64,000 nt of DNA, from assembly GCF_001426195.1 (NCBI RefSeq), contig NZ_LMRS01000056.1:209144-273143 (forward strand), in the 5' to 3' direction. Of this stretch, positions 7,768 through 17,781 are shown piece after piece (the stretch's first letter is position 1; each line of letters begins with the position of its first letter). Under the pieces are notes generated by a model, which did not search any database, was not told the DNA's origin, and saw only the letters and a list, made by a program, of their open reading frames with translations. The translations under genes and the position numbers were made by a program. The DNA is from Sphingomonas sp. Leaf339. Its GTDB lineage: Bacteria; Pseudomonadota; Alphaproteobacteria; Sphingomonadales; Sphingomonadaceae.

Positions 7768-8490
7768 TCAATACATATGCTGGCCGCCGTTGATGCTCAG
7801 CGTCGATCCGGTGACGAAGCCACCATCCTCCGAACACAGGAACGCGACGCCGCGCGCGATCTCGTGCGCCTGGCCCAGCCGGCCGACGGGGATCTTGGCG
7901 ACGATCTTCTCCAGCACTTCTGGCGGCACGGCGGCGACCATGTCGGTGTCGATATAACCAGGGGCGATCGCGTTCACGGTCACGCCGGCCCGCGCACCTT
8001 CCTGCGCCAGCGCCTTGGTGAAGCCATGGATGCCCGACTTCGCGGCGGCATAGTTCACCTGGCCATATTGCCCGGCCTGCCCGTTGATCGACCCGATATT
8101 GACGATCCGTCCCCATTTGCGATCGCGCATGCCCGGGAACACCGCCTTGGCCATGTTGAAGCAACCGCCCAGATTGGTGTCGATCACCTCTTTCCACGCC
8201 TGATACGTCATCTTCAGGATAGTACCGTCGCGGGTGATGCCGGCGTTGTTGACGACGACGTCGATCGGCCCCAGCTCCTCGGCGACCTTGGCACAGCCGG
8301 TCTGGCACGCATCATAATCCGACACGTCCCACTTATACGCCTTGATCCCGGTGCGTTCGGTAAAGGCGGCGGCGCGCTCGTCGTTGCCGGCGTAATTCGC
8401 CGCGACGGTGAAGCCGGCCTCCTTCAGGGCCAGGCTGATCGCCTCGCCGATTCCGCGCGTTCCGCCCGTGACGATTGCCACACGTGCCAT
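7768..8490 (-). CDS. phaB: Acetoacetyl-CoA reductase
   Basis: 240 aa, typical. A short-chain dehydrogenase that reduces acetoacetyl-CoA to (R)-3-hydroxybutyryl-CoA with NADPH for polyhydroxybutyrate synthesis. The Rossmann GGTRGIG is at 9-15, NNAG at 81-84, and the catalytic Ser134, Tyr147 and Lys151 are present. NIGSINGQAGQYGQVNYAAA is characteristic of PhaB rather than FabG. It stands alone, 17 kb from phaC and phasin. It follows hemH on the same strand with a 30-bp gap containing AGGAG. Confidence 0.93.
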   Translation of the reverse strand: MARVAIVTGGTRGIGEAISLALKEAGFTVAANYAGNDERAAAFTERTGIKAYKWDVSDYDACQTGCAKVAEELGPIDVVVNNAGITRDGTILKMTYQAWKEVIDTNLGGCFNMAKAVFPGMRDRKWGRIVNIGSINGQAGQYGQVNYAAAKSGIHGFTKALAQEGARAGVTVNAIAPGYIDTDMVAAVPPEVLEKIVAKIPVGRLGQAHEIARGVAFLCSEDGGFVTGSTLSINGGQHMY

Positions 8491-8520
8491 ACAGTATTCC
8501 TCTCCTGGTTTCAGAGGACG

Positions 8521-9528
8521 CTACGGCAGGCGTATCCAGCCTTCAAGTTCGCGTGACAGGATTTTCTGCAGCATGACGATGCCGACGTCCTGGTCGTTCA
8601 GGCACGGCAGATAGGCGAAGTCGGTACCCCCCGCCTCCTCAAACGATTCGCGCCCCCGGATCGCCAGTTCCTCCAGCGTTTCGAGGCAATCGGCCGAAAA
8701 TCCCGGCGCGAAGATCGCCACCCTGCGCGTCCCCGCCTTCGCCATTTCGACAAGCATCTCGTCGGTCGCCGGCCCCAGCCATTTGGCCGGGCCAAAGCGC
8801 GACTGGAACGCAACCGTCACCGGCCGCCCCAGTGCCGCCTGCAACAGCCGCGCGGTCTTCTGGCAATGGCAATGATACGGATCGCCCAGTTCCAGCGTCC
8901 GTTTCGGCATGCCGTGGAAACTGGCGATGATCGCCTCCGGCTCGAACGGCAACGCCGCGATCGATCGTTCGACCGATGTCTTCAGCGCGCCGATATACAG
9001 CGGATCGTCATGATAGGGCGGCAGGGTGCGGATCGCCGGCTGCCAGCGCATCGTCGCCAGATGCGCGAACGCCCGATCGTTGGCGGTCGCCGTCGTCGCC
9101 GCGCAATATTGCGGGTATAACGGCGCCAGCAGGATGCGTTCGCACCCGGCATCCTTCATCGCCTGCAACCGATCGGCGATCGCCGGGCTGCCATATCGCA
9201 TCGCCCAGTCGACCAGCACGCCCGGCCCGAACGCGTCGGCCAGCCCCGCCGCCTGCAACCGGGTGAACGCCGCCAGCGGCGATCCGTCCTCGCGCCACAC
9301 CTGGCTATAGGCGTGCGCGGACTTCTTGGGCCGGGTGTTCAGGATGATCCCGCGCAGGATCGGCTGCCACGCGATCGCCGGCAGTTCCACGACACGCCGA
9401 TCGGACAGAAATTCGCCCAGATACCGTTTCACCGATTTCACATCGGGGCCATCGGGCGTGCCGAGGTTCATCAGCAGCACGCCGATCTTCGGCGCCGGAA
9501 TGGCGGGATGGCCGGGGGGCAAAGTCAT
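8521..9528 (-). CDS. hemH: Ferrochelatase
   Basis: 335 aa from ATG 9528, with AGGAC upstream; an in-frame extension to 9564 is less likely. Inserts Fe2+ into protoporphyrin IX, the last step of haem synthesis. Family landmarks: VLLMNLGTPDGP at the N-terminus, the catalytic His in ASFHGMP, YHCHCQKTARLL, FQSRFGPAKWLGP and the C-terminal PGFSADCLETLEE. The Cys in SADCLE and in LPCLND near the C-terminus could serve a [2Fe-2S] site known in some bacterial ferrochelatases; this is inference. Confidence 0.95.
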   Translation of the reverse strand: MTLPPGHPAIPAPKIGVLLMNLGTPDGPDVKSVKRYLGEFLSDRRVVELPAIAWQPILRGIILNTRPKKSAHAYSQVWREDGSPLAAFTRLQAAGLADAFGPGVLVDWAMRYGSPAIADRLQAMKDAGCERILLAPLYPQYCAATTATANDRAFAHLATMRWQPAIRTLPPYHDDPLYIGALKTSVERSIAALPFEPEAIIASFHGMPKRTLELGDPYHCHCQKTARLLQAALGRPVTVAFQSRFGPAKWLGPATDEMLVEMAKAGTRRVAIFAPGFSADCLETLEELAIRGRESFEEAGGTDFAYLPCLNDQDVGIVMLQKILSRELEGWIRLP

Positions 9529-9650
9529 GAAATTCTGTCCTGACGGAAGGCGTCGATACCACAACGCCGCATCCCGCCATAAGTCGCCGCCTCGCCCAGC
9601 GCTATCCCTTCCAACGTCGCCCGCCGGGTAACGGGCCTGACGCGCCGCCG

Positions 9651-9768
9651 CTGTCCTACACCCACACGCTCCGCTATACGTCCGGCCGATCGAAAGACGC
9701 CGCCCGACCGCCCCGCCGAACCGCCATAAAATAGGGTGCGTTTAGGCCTAACTTTAGCCTAACTTTCC
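9651..9768 (+). repeat. Dispersed repeat copy B (variant)
   Basis: Begins CTGTCCTACA (9651-9660) and ends with a tandem CCTAACTTTAG / CCTAACTTTCC (9747-9768). The two ACTTT blocks are 11 bp apart rather than 9 bp as in the other copies, and G of GACTTT is replaced by A. The remainder of the 268-bp gap between hemH and the molybdenum hydroxylase gene shows no gene. Confidence 0.45.
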
Positions 9769-9796
9769 GCGCGTCTTAATATCTAACCCACTGTTA

Positions 9797-12001
9797 TTAC
9801 AGTAAAGGTAACGCCCGCAATCTCACCCCCGTCGCCGCCTGCACCGCATTGGCCACCGCCGGCGCGACAGGCGGCACCGCCAGCTCGCTGACCCCGCCCG
9901 GCGCCTCGTCCGACCGGATCAGCTCGACGGTGATATCGGGCGTGTCGGCCAGCCGCGGCAGCCACAGCGTGTCGAACCCGCGCACATCCGCCAGCCCGCG
10001 CGTGAAGCCGGTCGCCGCCCCCAGCGCCTGCGCCAGTCCGAAGATCAGCCCACCCTCGATCTGCTGCCGCACCAGGTCGGGGTTCACCACCCGCCCGCAA
10101 TCCACCGCCGCGACCAGCCGCTCCACCACCGGCCGCCCGTCGGCGCCGCCCCGCGCCTCGGCCATCACCGCGATGTAGCTGCCGCGAAAGGCGTGCGCGG
10201 CGATCCCTTGCCCGCTTCCCGACACGCCACCCTCCCACCCGCCCAGCGACGCGGCGGTCGACAGGCAGCGGGCAAGCCGCGGTTCGCCGCCCAGCATGCC
10301 GATCCGGTACGACACCGGCTCCGACTGCGCGACATGCGCCAGTTCGTCGAGGAAGCATTCTGTGAAGAAACAGCCATATCCATGCGCGCCGCCGCGCAGA
10401 TGGCCGGTCGGCAGCGCCGTTTCGATGGCATGATGATCGATCGCACACGCCGGCACCCGGTACGGCAAGGTCATGCCCCCCGCCGCATAGCGATCCGCCG
10501 GATCGATCCGCAGCGCCGTCGCCACCCCCGGCCCCGGCAACAACCGCTCTGCCAGCGCCCGGCCCGTGGCCGGCGTCGCCAGCGCCGCCCGCCAGCCGAG
10601 GATCGCGCCATTCGCCCCCAGCCTCGCCTCCATCCGCGCCAGCGCCGGCGGCCGATAGCGATCGTGGAGCAGCGATTCGCCCCTCGACCATACAAGGCTC
10701 ACCGGCCGCTTCACCTCGATCGCGATCTGCGCCGCCTGAATGCCCGCCTCGTGTTCCAGCCCGAAACCGAACGACCCGCCCAGCGCCATCGGATGGACGG
10801 TCACCGCCTGCTCGCTCAATTCCGTCGCCGCGGCCACCGCCGCTCGCGCGACAGCCGGCGCCTCGGTCTGCAACCATAGTTGCAGTCGGCCATCGTCGAA
10901 CGACGCCACCGCCGCCGGCGTCTCGATCGCTGCATGGACCGCGGCTTGCGCCCGGTACGTCGCACTCACCGGCCGCCCGCCGCGAAACGCCGCCTCGACA
11001 TCGCCGACGCTCGCGATCCGCTGGCCCTTCGCGTCCAGCGCCGCCGCCAGTGCCGCGTCGATCGCCGCGTCGTCGATCACCGGCCCCTTGGTGGCGAAGC
11101 GCGGTGCCAACGCATCGAGCGCCCGCTGCGCCGTCCACCCGGTGATCGCCACCGTCGCGACCCAGCCCGGCCGCTCCACCACCGCGATCATCCCGCGTAC
11201 CCGCGTGGAGGCGGCGCGGTCGATGCTCACCACCCTGGTGTCACCCGGCGGTCCCTGCCGGATCGCCGCGTGCACCATGTCCGGCAACCGCACATCGGCC
11301 GCATAGTTCAGCGAGCCATCGACCTTGGCCGGCGCATCCAGCCGGGGCAGCGATTGCCCCATCAGCTTGCCCGCCCCGCCGACGCCGATCGGCAACGGAT
11401 CGGGCGGTGACAGCCCCGCCGCTTCCGCCGCCAGCTCACCAAAGCGCAACCGCTTGCCCGCATGCGTCACGAAGCCCGCCGCCGTCGCGCAGTCGGTCCA
11501 CGCCGCGTCCCACCGCGCCGCCGCCGCCATGCACAGCACCGCCCGCGCGGCGGCGGCGGCGGCCCGTGTCGGCTCCTCGAACATCCGGATCGAACTCGAC
11601 GCCGCCGTCAGCATCGGCGCCGGCCACGCGCCGACACCACTCCGGACATCGGCCGGCAGGATCGCGGGCATCCCCTCCAGCAGATCATTCAGCCCCAACG
11701 GATTGCCATAGAGCGGGTTGAGCGGCGCCGGCTCCACGCCGACCGTGCGCCAATCCGCGCCGAGTTCGTCGGCGACGATCTGGGCCAGCCCGGTCCAGCT
11801 GCCCTGCCCGTACTCCGCCTGTGGCACCGCCACGGTGATGCGACCGTCGTTGCCGATCGTCAGCCACGCCCCGAACGCATGCGCGCCCGGCCCCGCCACC
11901 AGCGTCGGCGCATAATCGCGCGGCCACAGCCCCCACGCCGCGATCAGCCCGACGCCGACGCCACCACCGATCAACACCCCGCGCCTCGTGATCCCTGCCA
12001 T
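9797..12001 (-). CDS. Tat-exported molybdopterin-binding aldehyde/xanthine oxidase-type large subunit
   Basis: 734 aa. The twin-arginine signal TRRGVLIGGG leads into the molybdenum-cofactor subunit of the isoquinoline 1-oxidoreductase / periplasmic aldehyde oxidoreductase group (IorB-like). Visible landmarks: VPQAEYGQGSWTGLAQIVADELG near the N-terminus; the hammerhead-type segment APAKVDGSLNYAADVRLPDM at about 225-245; RGGAHGYGCFFTECFLDELA; and the C-terminal GGVSELAVPPVAPAVANAV, which retains the Glu equivalent to the family's catalytic GxGE. The usual [2Fe-2S] small subunit and cytochrome c partner are not adjacent. Substrate unknown. Confidence 0.85.
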   Translation of the reverse strand: MAGITRRGVLIGGGVGVGLIAAWGLWPRDYAPTLVAGPGAHAFGAWLTIGNDGRITVAVPQAEYGQGSWTGLAQIVADELGADWRTVGVEPAPLNPLYGNPLGLNDLLEGMPAILPADVRSGVGAWPAPMLTAASSSIRMFEEPTRAAAAAARAVLCMAAAARWDAAWTDCATAAGFVTHAGKRLRFGELAAEAAGLSPPDPLPIGVGGAGKLMGQSLPRLDAPAKVDGSLNYAADVRLPDMVHAAIRQGPPGDTRVVSIDRAASTRVRGMIAVVERPGWVATVAITGWTAQRALDALAPRFATKGPVIDDAAIDAALAAALDAKGQRIASVGDVEAAFRGGRPVSATYRAQAAVHAAIETPAAVASFDDGRLQLWLQTEAPAVARAAVAAATELSEQAVTVHPMALGGSFGFGLEHEAGIQAAQIAIEVKRPVSLVWSRGESLLHDRYRPPALARMEARLGANGAILGWRAALATPATGRALAERLLPGPGVATALRIDPADRYAAGGMTLPYRVPACAIDHHAIETALPTGHLRGGAHGYGCFFTECFLDELAHVAQSEPVSYRIGMLGGEPRLARCLSTAASLGGWEGGVSGSGQGIAAHAFRGSYIAVMAEARGGADGRPVVERLVAAVDCGRVVNPDLVRQQIEGGLIFGLAQALGAATGFTRGLADVRGFDTLWLPRLADTPDITVELIRSDEAPGGVSELAVPPVAPAVANAVQAATGVRLRALPLL

Positions 12002-12047
12002 GCCCCGCTCTACCGGCGGCCGACGGCGAAAGTCACGCTCCTACCGC

Positions 12048-13730
<1,683 letters not shown>

Positions 13731-13795
13731 CCTTCTCTCCACTTGGTCTTGTTGTTTTGCGCCACTATGGAGGCGGGAATGACGGGGGGAAAGCC

Positions 13796-14677
13796 TTGAT
13801 CCAATACCTTGCAGCGACCACGGCGGGCCATGTCCGGTTTGCCGATCTGGGTCTGCACCCGGATGTGTTCTCGATCGGCTTCTTCACGCTCCGCTGGTAC
13901 AGCCTTGCCTATATATCGGGCATCGTCCTCGGCTGGTGGTATCTGCTGAAGCTGCTGGCCCAGCCGGGCGCGCCGATGGCCAAGCGCCATGCCGACGATC
14001 TGGTCTTCTACGCCACGCTCGGCATCATCCTCGGCGGGCGCCTGGGATATGTGATCTTCTATGCGCCGGAGATGTTCCTCCATCCGCTGATGATCCTGAA
14101 ACTGTGGGATGGCGGCATGTCTTTCCATGGCGGCGTGCTCGGCACCTCGCTCGGCATCATCCTGTTCGCGCGCAAGCACAAACTCCACTGGCTGCGCATC
14201 CACGACTACGTCGCGTGCTGCGTGCCCTTCGGCCTGTTCTTCGGCCGGCTCGCCAATTTCGTGAACGGCGAACTGTGGGGCAAACCCAGCGACGTGCCAT
14301 GGGCGATCGTCTTCCCGCGCACCGTCCCGTTCCCGCTCGTCGATCCCGCGCGCCATCCCAGCCAGCTGTACGAGGCGGGGCTGGAGGGCCTGTTGCTCTT
14401 CGCTATCCTCTGGTTCGCCTTCTGGCGGACGAAAGCGCGCTACGATCCGGGTAAGCTCGTCGGCATTTTCCTGACCGGTTACGGCCTCGCGCGCTTCACG
14501 GTCGAATTCTTCCGCGAACCCGACAGCCAGTTGCGCGCCTTCGCCGAGGCGACCGGGCTGCACATGGGCCAGTGGCTGTGCGTGCCGATGATCGCGGGCG
14601 GCGTCTTCCTGATCGCCACCTCCGCGCGCCGTCGTCGCCGGGTAGAGCCGTTCGCGGGTACGGAGAGTGTCGCCTGA
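13796..14677 (+). CDS. lgt: Prolipoprotein diacylglyceryl transferase (TTG start)
   Basis: 293 aa from a TTG at 13796, with GGGGGAAAG upstream. No in-frame ATG gives a sensible N-terminus. Transfers diacylglyceryl from phosphatidylglycerol to the lipobox cysteine of prolipoproteins in the inner membrane. Multi-span; motifs [12 protein letters not shown] (catalytic His region), the Lgt signature [14 protein letters not shown], and HPSQLYEA. First gene of a tightly overlapping operon with midA, a GNAT gene, pgeF and an HPP gene, an order common in alphaproteobacteria. Confidence 0.93.
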   Translation: MIQYLAATTAGHVRFADLGLHPDVFSIGFFTLRWYSLAYISGIVLGWWYLLKLLAQPGAPMAKRHADDLVFYATLGIILGGRLGYVIFYAPEMFLHPLMILKLWDGGMSFHGGVLGTSLGIILFARKHKLHWLRIHDYVACCVPFGLFFGRLANFVNGELWGKPSDVPWAIVFPRTVPFPLVDPARHPSQLYEAGLEGLLLFAILWFAFWRTKARYDPGKLVGIFLTGYGLARFTVEFFREPDSQLRAFAEATGLHMGQWLCVPMIAGGVFLIATSARRRRRVEPFAGTESVA

Positions 14678-15729
14678 CGGACCTTCCCGATCCGGCCGAA
14701 CCGCTGCTGGCCGAACGCCTCGCCCGCGCCATCGCGCTGGGCGGGCCCATCCCGGTGTCGCAGTACATGGCCGCCGCCAACTGCCATTATTATGCGACCC
14801 GCGATCCGCTGGGCGCGGCGGGCGACTTCACCACCGCGCCAGAGATCAGCCAGATGTTCGGCGAACTCGTCGGCCTGTGGTGTGCCGACCTGTGGGACCG
14901 CGCCGGTCGCCCGACGACACATTGGGTCGAACTGGGCCCCGGTCGCGGCACGCTCGCCGCCGATGCCCGCCGCGCGATGGCGAAGGCGGGCTTCGAACCA
15001 GCGGTCCATTTCGTCGAGACCAGCCCCGTCCTCCGCGCCGCCCAAGCCGCGGCCGTACCGGGCGCGACCTTTTACGAGACAGTCGAATCACTGCCCGACG
15101 ATGCCGCGCTGCTGGTCGTCGCCAACGAATTCTTCGACGCGCTCCCAATCCGCCAGTTGCTGCGCGGTGCGCAGTGGCGCGAGCGGCTGGTCGCCTGTCA
15201 GGACACGCTGTTCCTGCCGATCGCTGGCAAGCCCGTGCCCGACGCCATCATCCCCGACCCCCTGCGCGACGCCCCCGCCGGTTCGATCCTCGAAGTCGCG
15301 CCCGCCGCCGTTGGCGTGATACGCGCGCTCGCCGCCCGGATCGCACGACAGGGCGGCGCGATGCTCGCCATCGATTACGGTTACGAAGGCCCCGCACTCG
15401 GCGACACGCTACAGGCGGTAAAGTCCCACGCCTACGCCAACCCGTTCGAGGCGCCCGGCGAACAGGACCTCACCGCGCATGTCGATTTCACCACCCTCGC
15501 CGCCGCCGCGCAGAGTGCGGGCGCGGTCGCATGGGGACCGATTGAACAGGGAGAATGGCTGGTGAAACTCGGTATCGACCACCGCGCCGCCGCGCTGGCC
15601 CGCGCCACCCCCGATCGCGGCGAGGCCATCGCCGCCGAACGCGTGCGGCTGGTCGGCGACATGGGCGCGCTGTTCAAGGCGCTGGCGATCACCGCCCCCG
15701 GCTGGCCGACGCCAGCGGCCTTCGCATGA
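14674..15729 (+). CDS. midA: SAM-dependent methyltransferase of the MidA/NDUFAF7 family (probable CTG start)
   Basis: 351 aa from the CTG at 14674. MidA homologues methylate an arginine of a complex I subunit in mitochondria; the bacterial role is less clear. Landmarks: [14 protein letters not shown] opening, the strictly conserved [19 protein letters not shown], the SAM-binding [13 protein letters not shown], and [11 protein letters not shown]. The only in-frame ATG/GTG starts are deep inside lgt (GTG 14572). GGAGAG lies 6 bp before the CTG, which overlaps the lgt stop as CTGA. I infer a non-canonical coupled start, but an upstream GTG or a mutation of an ATG cannot be excluded. Confidence 0.85.
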   Translation: MTDLPDPAEPLLAERLARAIALGGPIPVSQYMAAANCHYYATRDPLGAAGDFTTAPEISQMFGELVGLWCADLWDRAGRPTTHWVELGPGRGTLAADARRAMAKAGFEPAVHFVETSPVLRAAQAAAVPGATFYETVESLPDDAALLVVANEFFDALPIRQLLRGAQWRERLVACQDTLFLPIAGKPVPDAIIPDPLRDAPAGSILEVAPAAVGVIRALAARIARQGGAMLAIDYGYEGPALGDTLQAVKSHAYANPFEAPGEQDLTAHVDFTTLAAAAQSAGAVAWGPIEQGEWLVKLGIDHRAAALARATPDRGEAIAAERVRLVGDMGALFKALAITAPGWPTPAAFA

Positions 15730-16232
15730 TCGCGTATCGCGATGCCGGGCCGGCCGATGCGGCGACGCTGTCCGCCGTCAGCCGCCGCGCCTTCACCGAG
15801 ACGTTCGGCCACCTCTACCACCCCGACGATCTCGCGGCCTTCCTCGACCGGTTGAGCGAGGATGCATGGGCCACCGAACTCGCCGATCCGCGTCTGACGA
15901 TTCGTCTGGCGGAGGATGACGGCATCGCCGCCGGCTTCGCCAAGCTCGGCCCGCCCTCGTTGCCGTTCGAACCACGCGGACCATCGGCGGAATTGCGCCA
16001 GCTCTATGTCCTCGCACCATGGCAGGGCGCCGGTGTCGCCGTCACGCTGATGGACTGGACGATCGCCACCGCCCGCGCGCAGGGGGCCGCCGACCTCTAT
16101 CTGTCAGTGTTCATCGACAACGAACGGGCGAAGCGGTTCTACGCCCGCTACGGGTTCGAGCGCATCGGCAATTACACGTTCATGGTCGGCAACCACGAGG
16201 ATGAGGACGACGTGATGAGGCTCGCCCTGTGA
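15726..16232 (+). CDS. GNAT-family N-acetyltransferase
   Basis: 168 aa. The ATG overlaps the midA stop as ATGA. Acetyl-CoA-binding GNAT fold: LRQLYVLAPWQGAGVAVTLM is the beta4/P-loop region, where the usual Q/RxxGxG/A appears as WQGAGV. LSVFIDNERAKRFYARYGFERIG is typical of the C-terminal half. The acetyl acceptor is unknown; the operon context suggests an envelope or translation-linked role only by association. Confidence 0.88.
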   Translation: MIAYRDAGPADAATLSAVSRRAFTETFGHLYHPDDLAAFLDRLSEDAWATELADPRLTIRLAEDDGIAAGFAKLGPPSLPFEPRGPSAELRQLYVLAPWQGAGVAVTLMDWTIATARAQGAADLYLSVFIDNERAKRFYARYGFERIGNYTFMVGNHEDEDDVMRLAL

Positions 16233-16993
16233 CGACCGATACGATCGATCCGATCCGCGCCACCGCGCTCGACGGCGTACCCCATGGCTTTCTTGGCCGA
16301 CGCGGTGGCGTGTCCCAGGGTATCCATGGCGGCCTGAACGTCGGCTTGGGTTCCGAGGACCACGCCGATGCCGTCGCCGAAAACCGTCGCCGCGCCCTCG
16401 CCGCCGTCGCGCCCGGTGCCGACCTCGTCACGCTCTACCAAATCCACTCCGCCGACGTCGTCATCGTCACCACGCCGCTGGCCGACCGACCGCACGCCGA
16501 CGCACTCGTCACCGACCGGCCCGGCCTCGCGCTCGGCATCCTGACCGCCGACTGCGCGCCCGTCCTCCTCGCCGACCGCGAGGCGGGCGTCGTCGGCGCC
16601 GCCCATGCCGGCTGGAAAGGCGCGATCGCCGGCGTCACCGACGCGACGATCGCCGCGATGGAGACGCTCGGCGCCCGGCGTGAGCGCATCGCCGCCGCGA
16701 TCGGCCCCTGCATCGCCCGCGCCTCCTATGAGGTCGACGCCGGTTTCCTCCGCCGGTTCGCCGAGGCCGATCCCGCCAACGAGCGCTTCTTCGCCGATGG
16801 CCGCGCCGACCATTACCGCTTCGATCTTGAAGCCTATGTCACCCACCGCCTCGCCGCCGCCGGCATCGCCCGGATCGAGGCGCTGGGCCTCGACACCTAT
16901 GCCGACGAGGCCTGCTTCTTCAGCTATCGCCGCGCCACGCACCGGGGCGAGCCGTCCTATGGCCGCCAGATCGCGATCATCGCCCTCGGCTGA
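16229..16993 (+). CDS. pgeF: Peptidoglycan editing factor PgeF (YfiH/DUF152 family)
   Basis: 254 aa; GTG start overlaps the previous stop as GTGA. Homologues are multicopper-like purine nucleoside phosphorylase/laccase-fold proteins; E. coli PgeF removes mis-incorporated L-Ser from peptidoglycan precursors. The copper/zinc-type ligands are visible in IHSADVV, TADCAPVLL and AHAGWKG, with IGPCIARASYEV following. Fourth gene of the lgt operon. Confidence 0.92.
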   Translation: MTTDTIDPIRATALDGVPHGFLGRRGGVSQGIHGGLNVGLGSEDHADAVAENRRRALAAVAPGADLVTLYQIHSADVVIVTTPLADRPHADALVTDRPGLALGILTADCAPVLLADREAGVVGAAHAGWKGAIAGVTDATIAAMETLGARRERIAAAIGPCIARASYEVDAGFLRRFAEADPANERFFADGRADHYRFDLEAYVTHRLAAAGIARIEALGLDTYADEACFFSYRRATHRGEPSYGRQIAIIALG

Positions 16994-17018
16994 CGCGCAG
17001 GCCAAGGATCACCGCCTC

Positions 17019-17723
17019 ATGCCCCGCAACCTCTTCCAGCCGATACTAGCCGGCGCGCAGTTTCCCGACCGGCTGCTGGCCTGTGTCGGCGCGGCGATCT
17101 GCATCACGCTGACCATGGTCGTCTGCGCGCAACTGCCGCTGACGATGGGTGACCTGCCGATCATCGTCGCGCCGCTCGGCGCATCCGCCGTGCTGGTCTT
17201 CGCCGTCCCCGCCAGCCCGCTTGCCCAGCCCTGGCCGGTGGTGGGCGGCAACATCATCTCGACGTTGATCGGCGTGGCCGCGTTTCACGCCATTCCGCAG
17301 GCGACGATCGCCGCCGGCATCGCGGTGGGCGGCGCGATCCTCGTCATGTCGCTGCTCCGCTGCCTGCATCCGCCTGGCGGCGCCGCCGCGCTGACGGCGG
17401 TGATCGGCAGCCATGGCATCCACGACGCCGGCTATGCCTTCGCCTTCGCACCGGTCGGGATCAACTCGATCGCGCTGGTGGCGCTCGCCACGGTCTTCCA
17501 CCGGATGACCGCGCGCAATTATCCCCACCAGCCGATGATCGCGCCGACCCCGATCGAGCCACAACCGGGCACCCGCCTGCACGGCGACGATATCGACGCC
17601 GCCCTGGCCGACATGCACGACAGCTTCGACATCGGTCGCGCCGACCTGGACCTCCTGCTCGCCCGCGCCGAGCATCACGCCGCGACCCGGCGCATGACCC
17701 GCCCATCGCGTCAGGGTCACTGA
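17019..17723 (+). CDS. HPP-family membrane protein
   Basis: 234 aa from ATG 17019 with AAGGA upstream. Four hydrophobic segments span residues about 20-160. The HPP family signature appears as LRCLHPPGGAAALTAVIG, with the preceding LIIVAPLGASAVLVFA-type region. HPP proteins have been linked to nitrite transport in some phototrophs, but this member's substrate is unknown. A cytoplasmic polar tail of about 60 residues (DDIDAALADMHDSFDIG) follows. Last gene of the lgt operon. Confidence 0.87.
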   Translation: MPRNLFQPILAGAQFPDRLLACVGAAICITLTMVVCAQLPLTMGDLPIIVAPLGASAVLVFAVPASPLAQPWPVVGGNIISTLIGVAAFHAIPQATIAAGIAVGGAILVMSLLRCLHPPGGAAALTAVIGSHGIHDAGYAFAFAPVGINSIALVALATVFHRMTARNYPHQPMIAPTPIEPQPGTRLHGDDIDAALADMHDSFDIGRADLDLLLARAEHHAATRRMTRPSRQGH

Positions 17724-17781
17724 CGGGCATCGCCAATCCCTCATCGCCGTCCTACATCCGTCTCCAACAAGGAGATAGAAC

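Noticed and set aside
9783..11138. Long open frame antiparallel-shifted inside the molybdenum hydroxylase gene (Gly/Arg-rich, about 450 codons)
   Set aside because: It is an out-of-frame shadow caused by high GC at third positions; the product is Gly/Arg/Ala low-complexity without domains, while the overlapping frame has clear family motifs.
11521..11572. GCCGCC/GCGGCG-rich tract in the molybdenum hydroxylase gene considered as a tandem repeat
   Set aside because: Mixed alanine codons without a uniform unit; ordinary Ala-rich helix.
12031..12046. AAAGTCACGCTCCTACC resembles a reverse copy of the dispersed repeat end
   Set aside because: Only one GACTTT block and no CTGTCCT partner at the right spacing.
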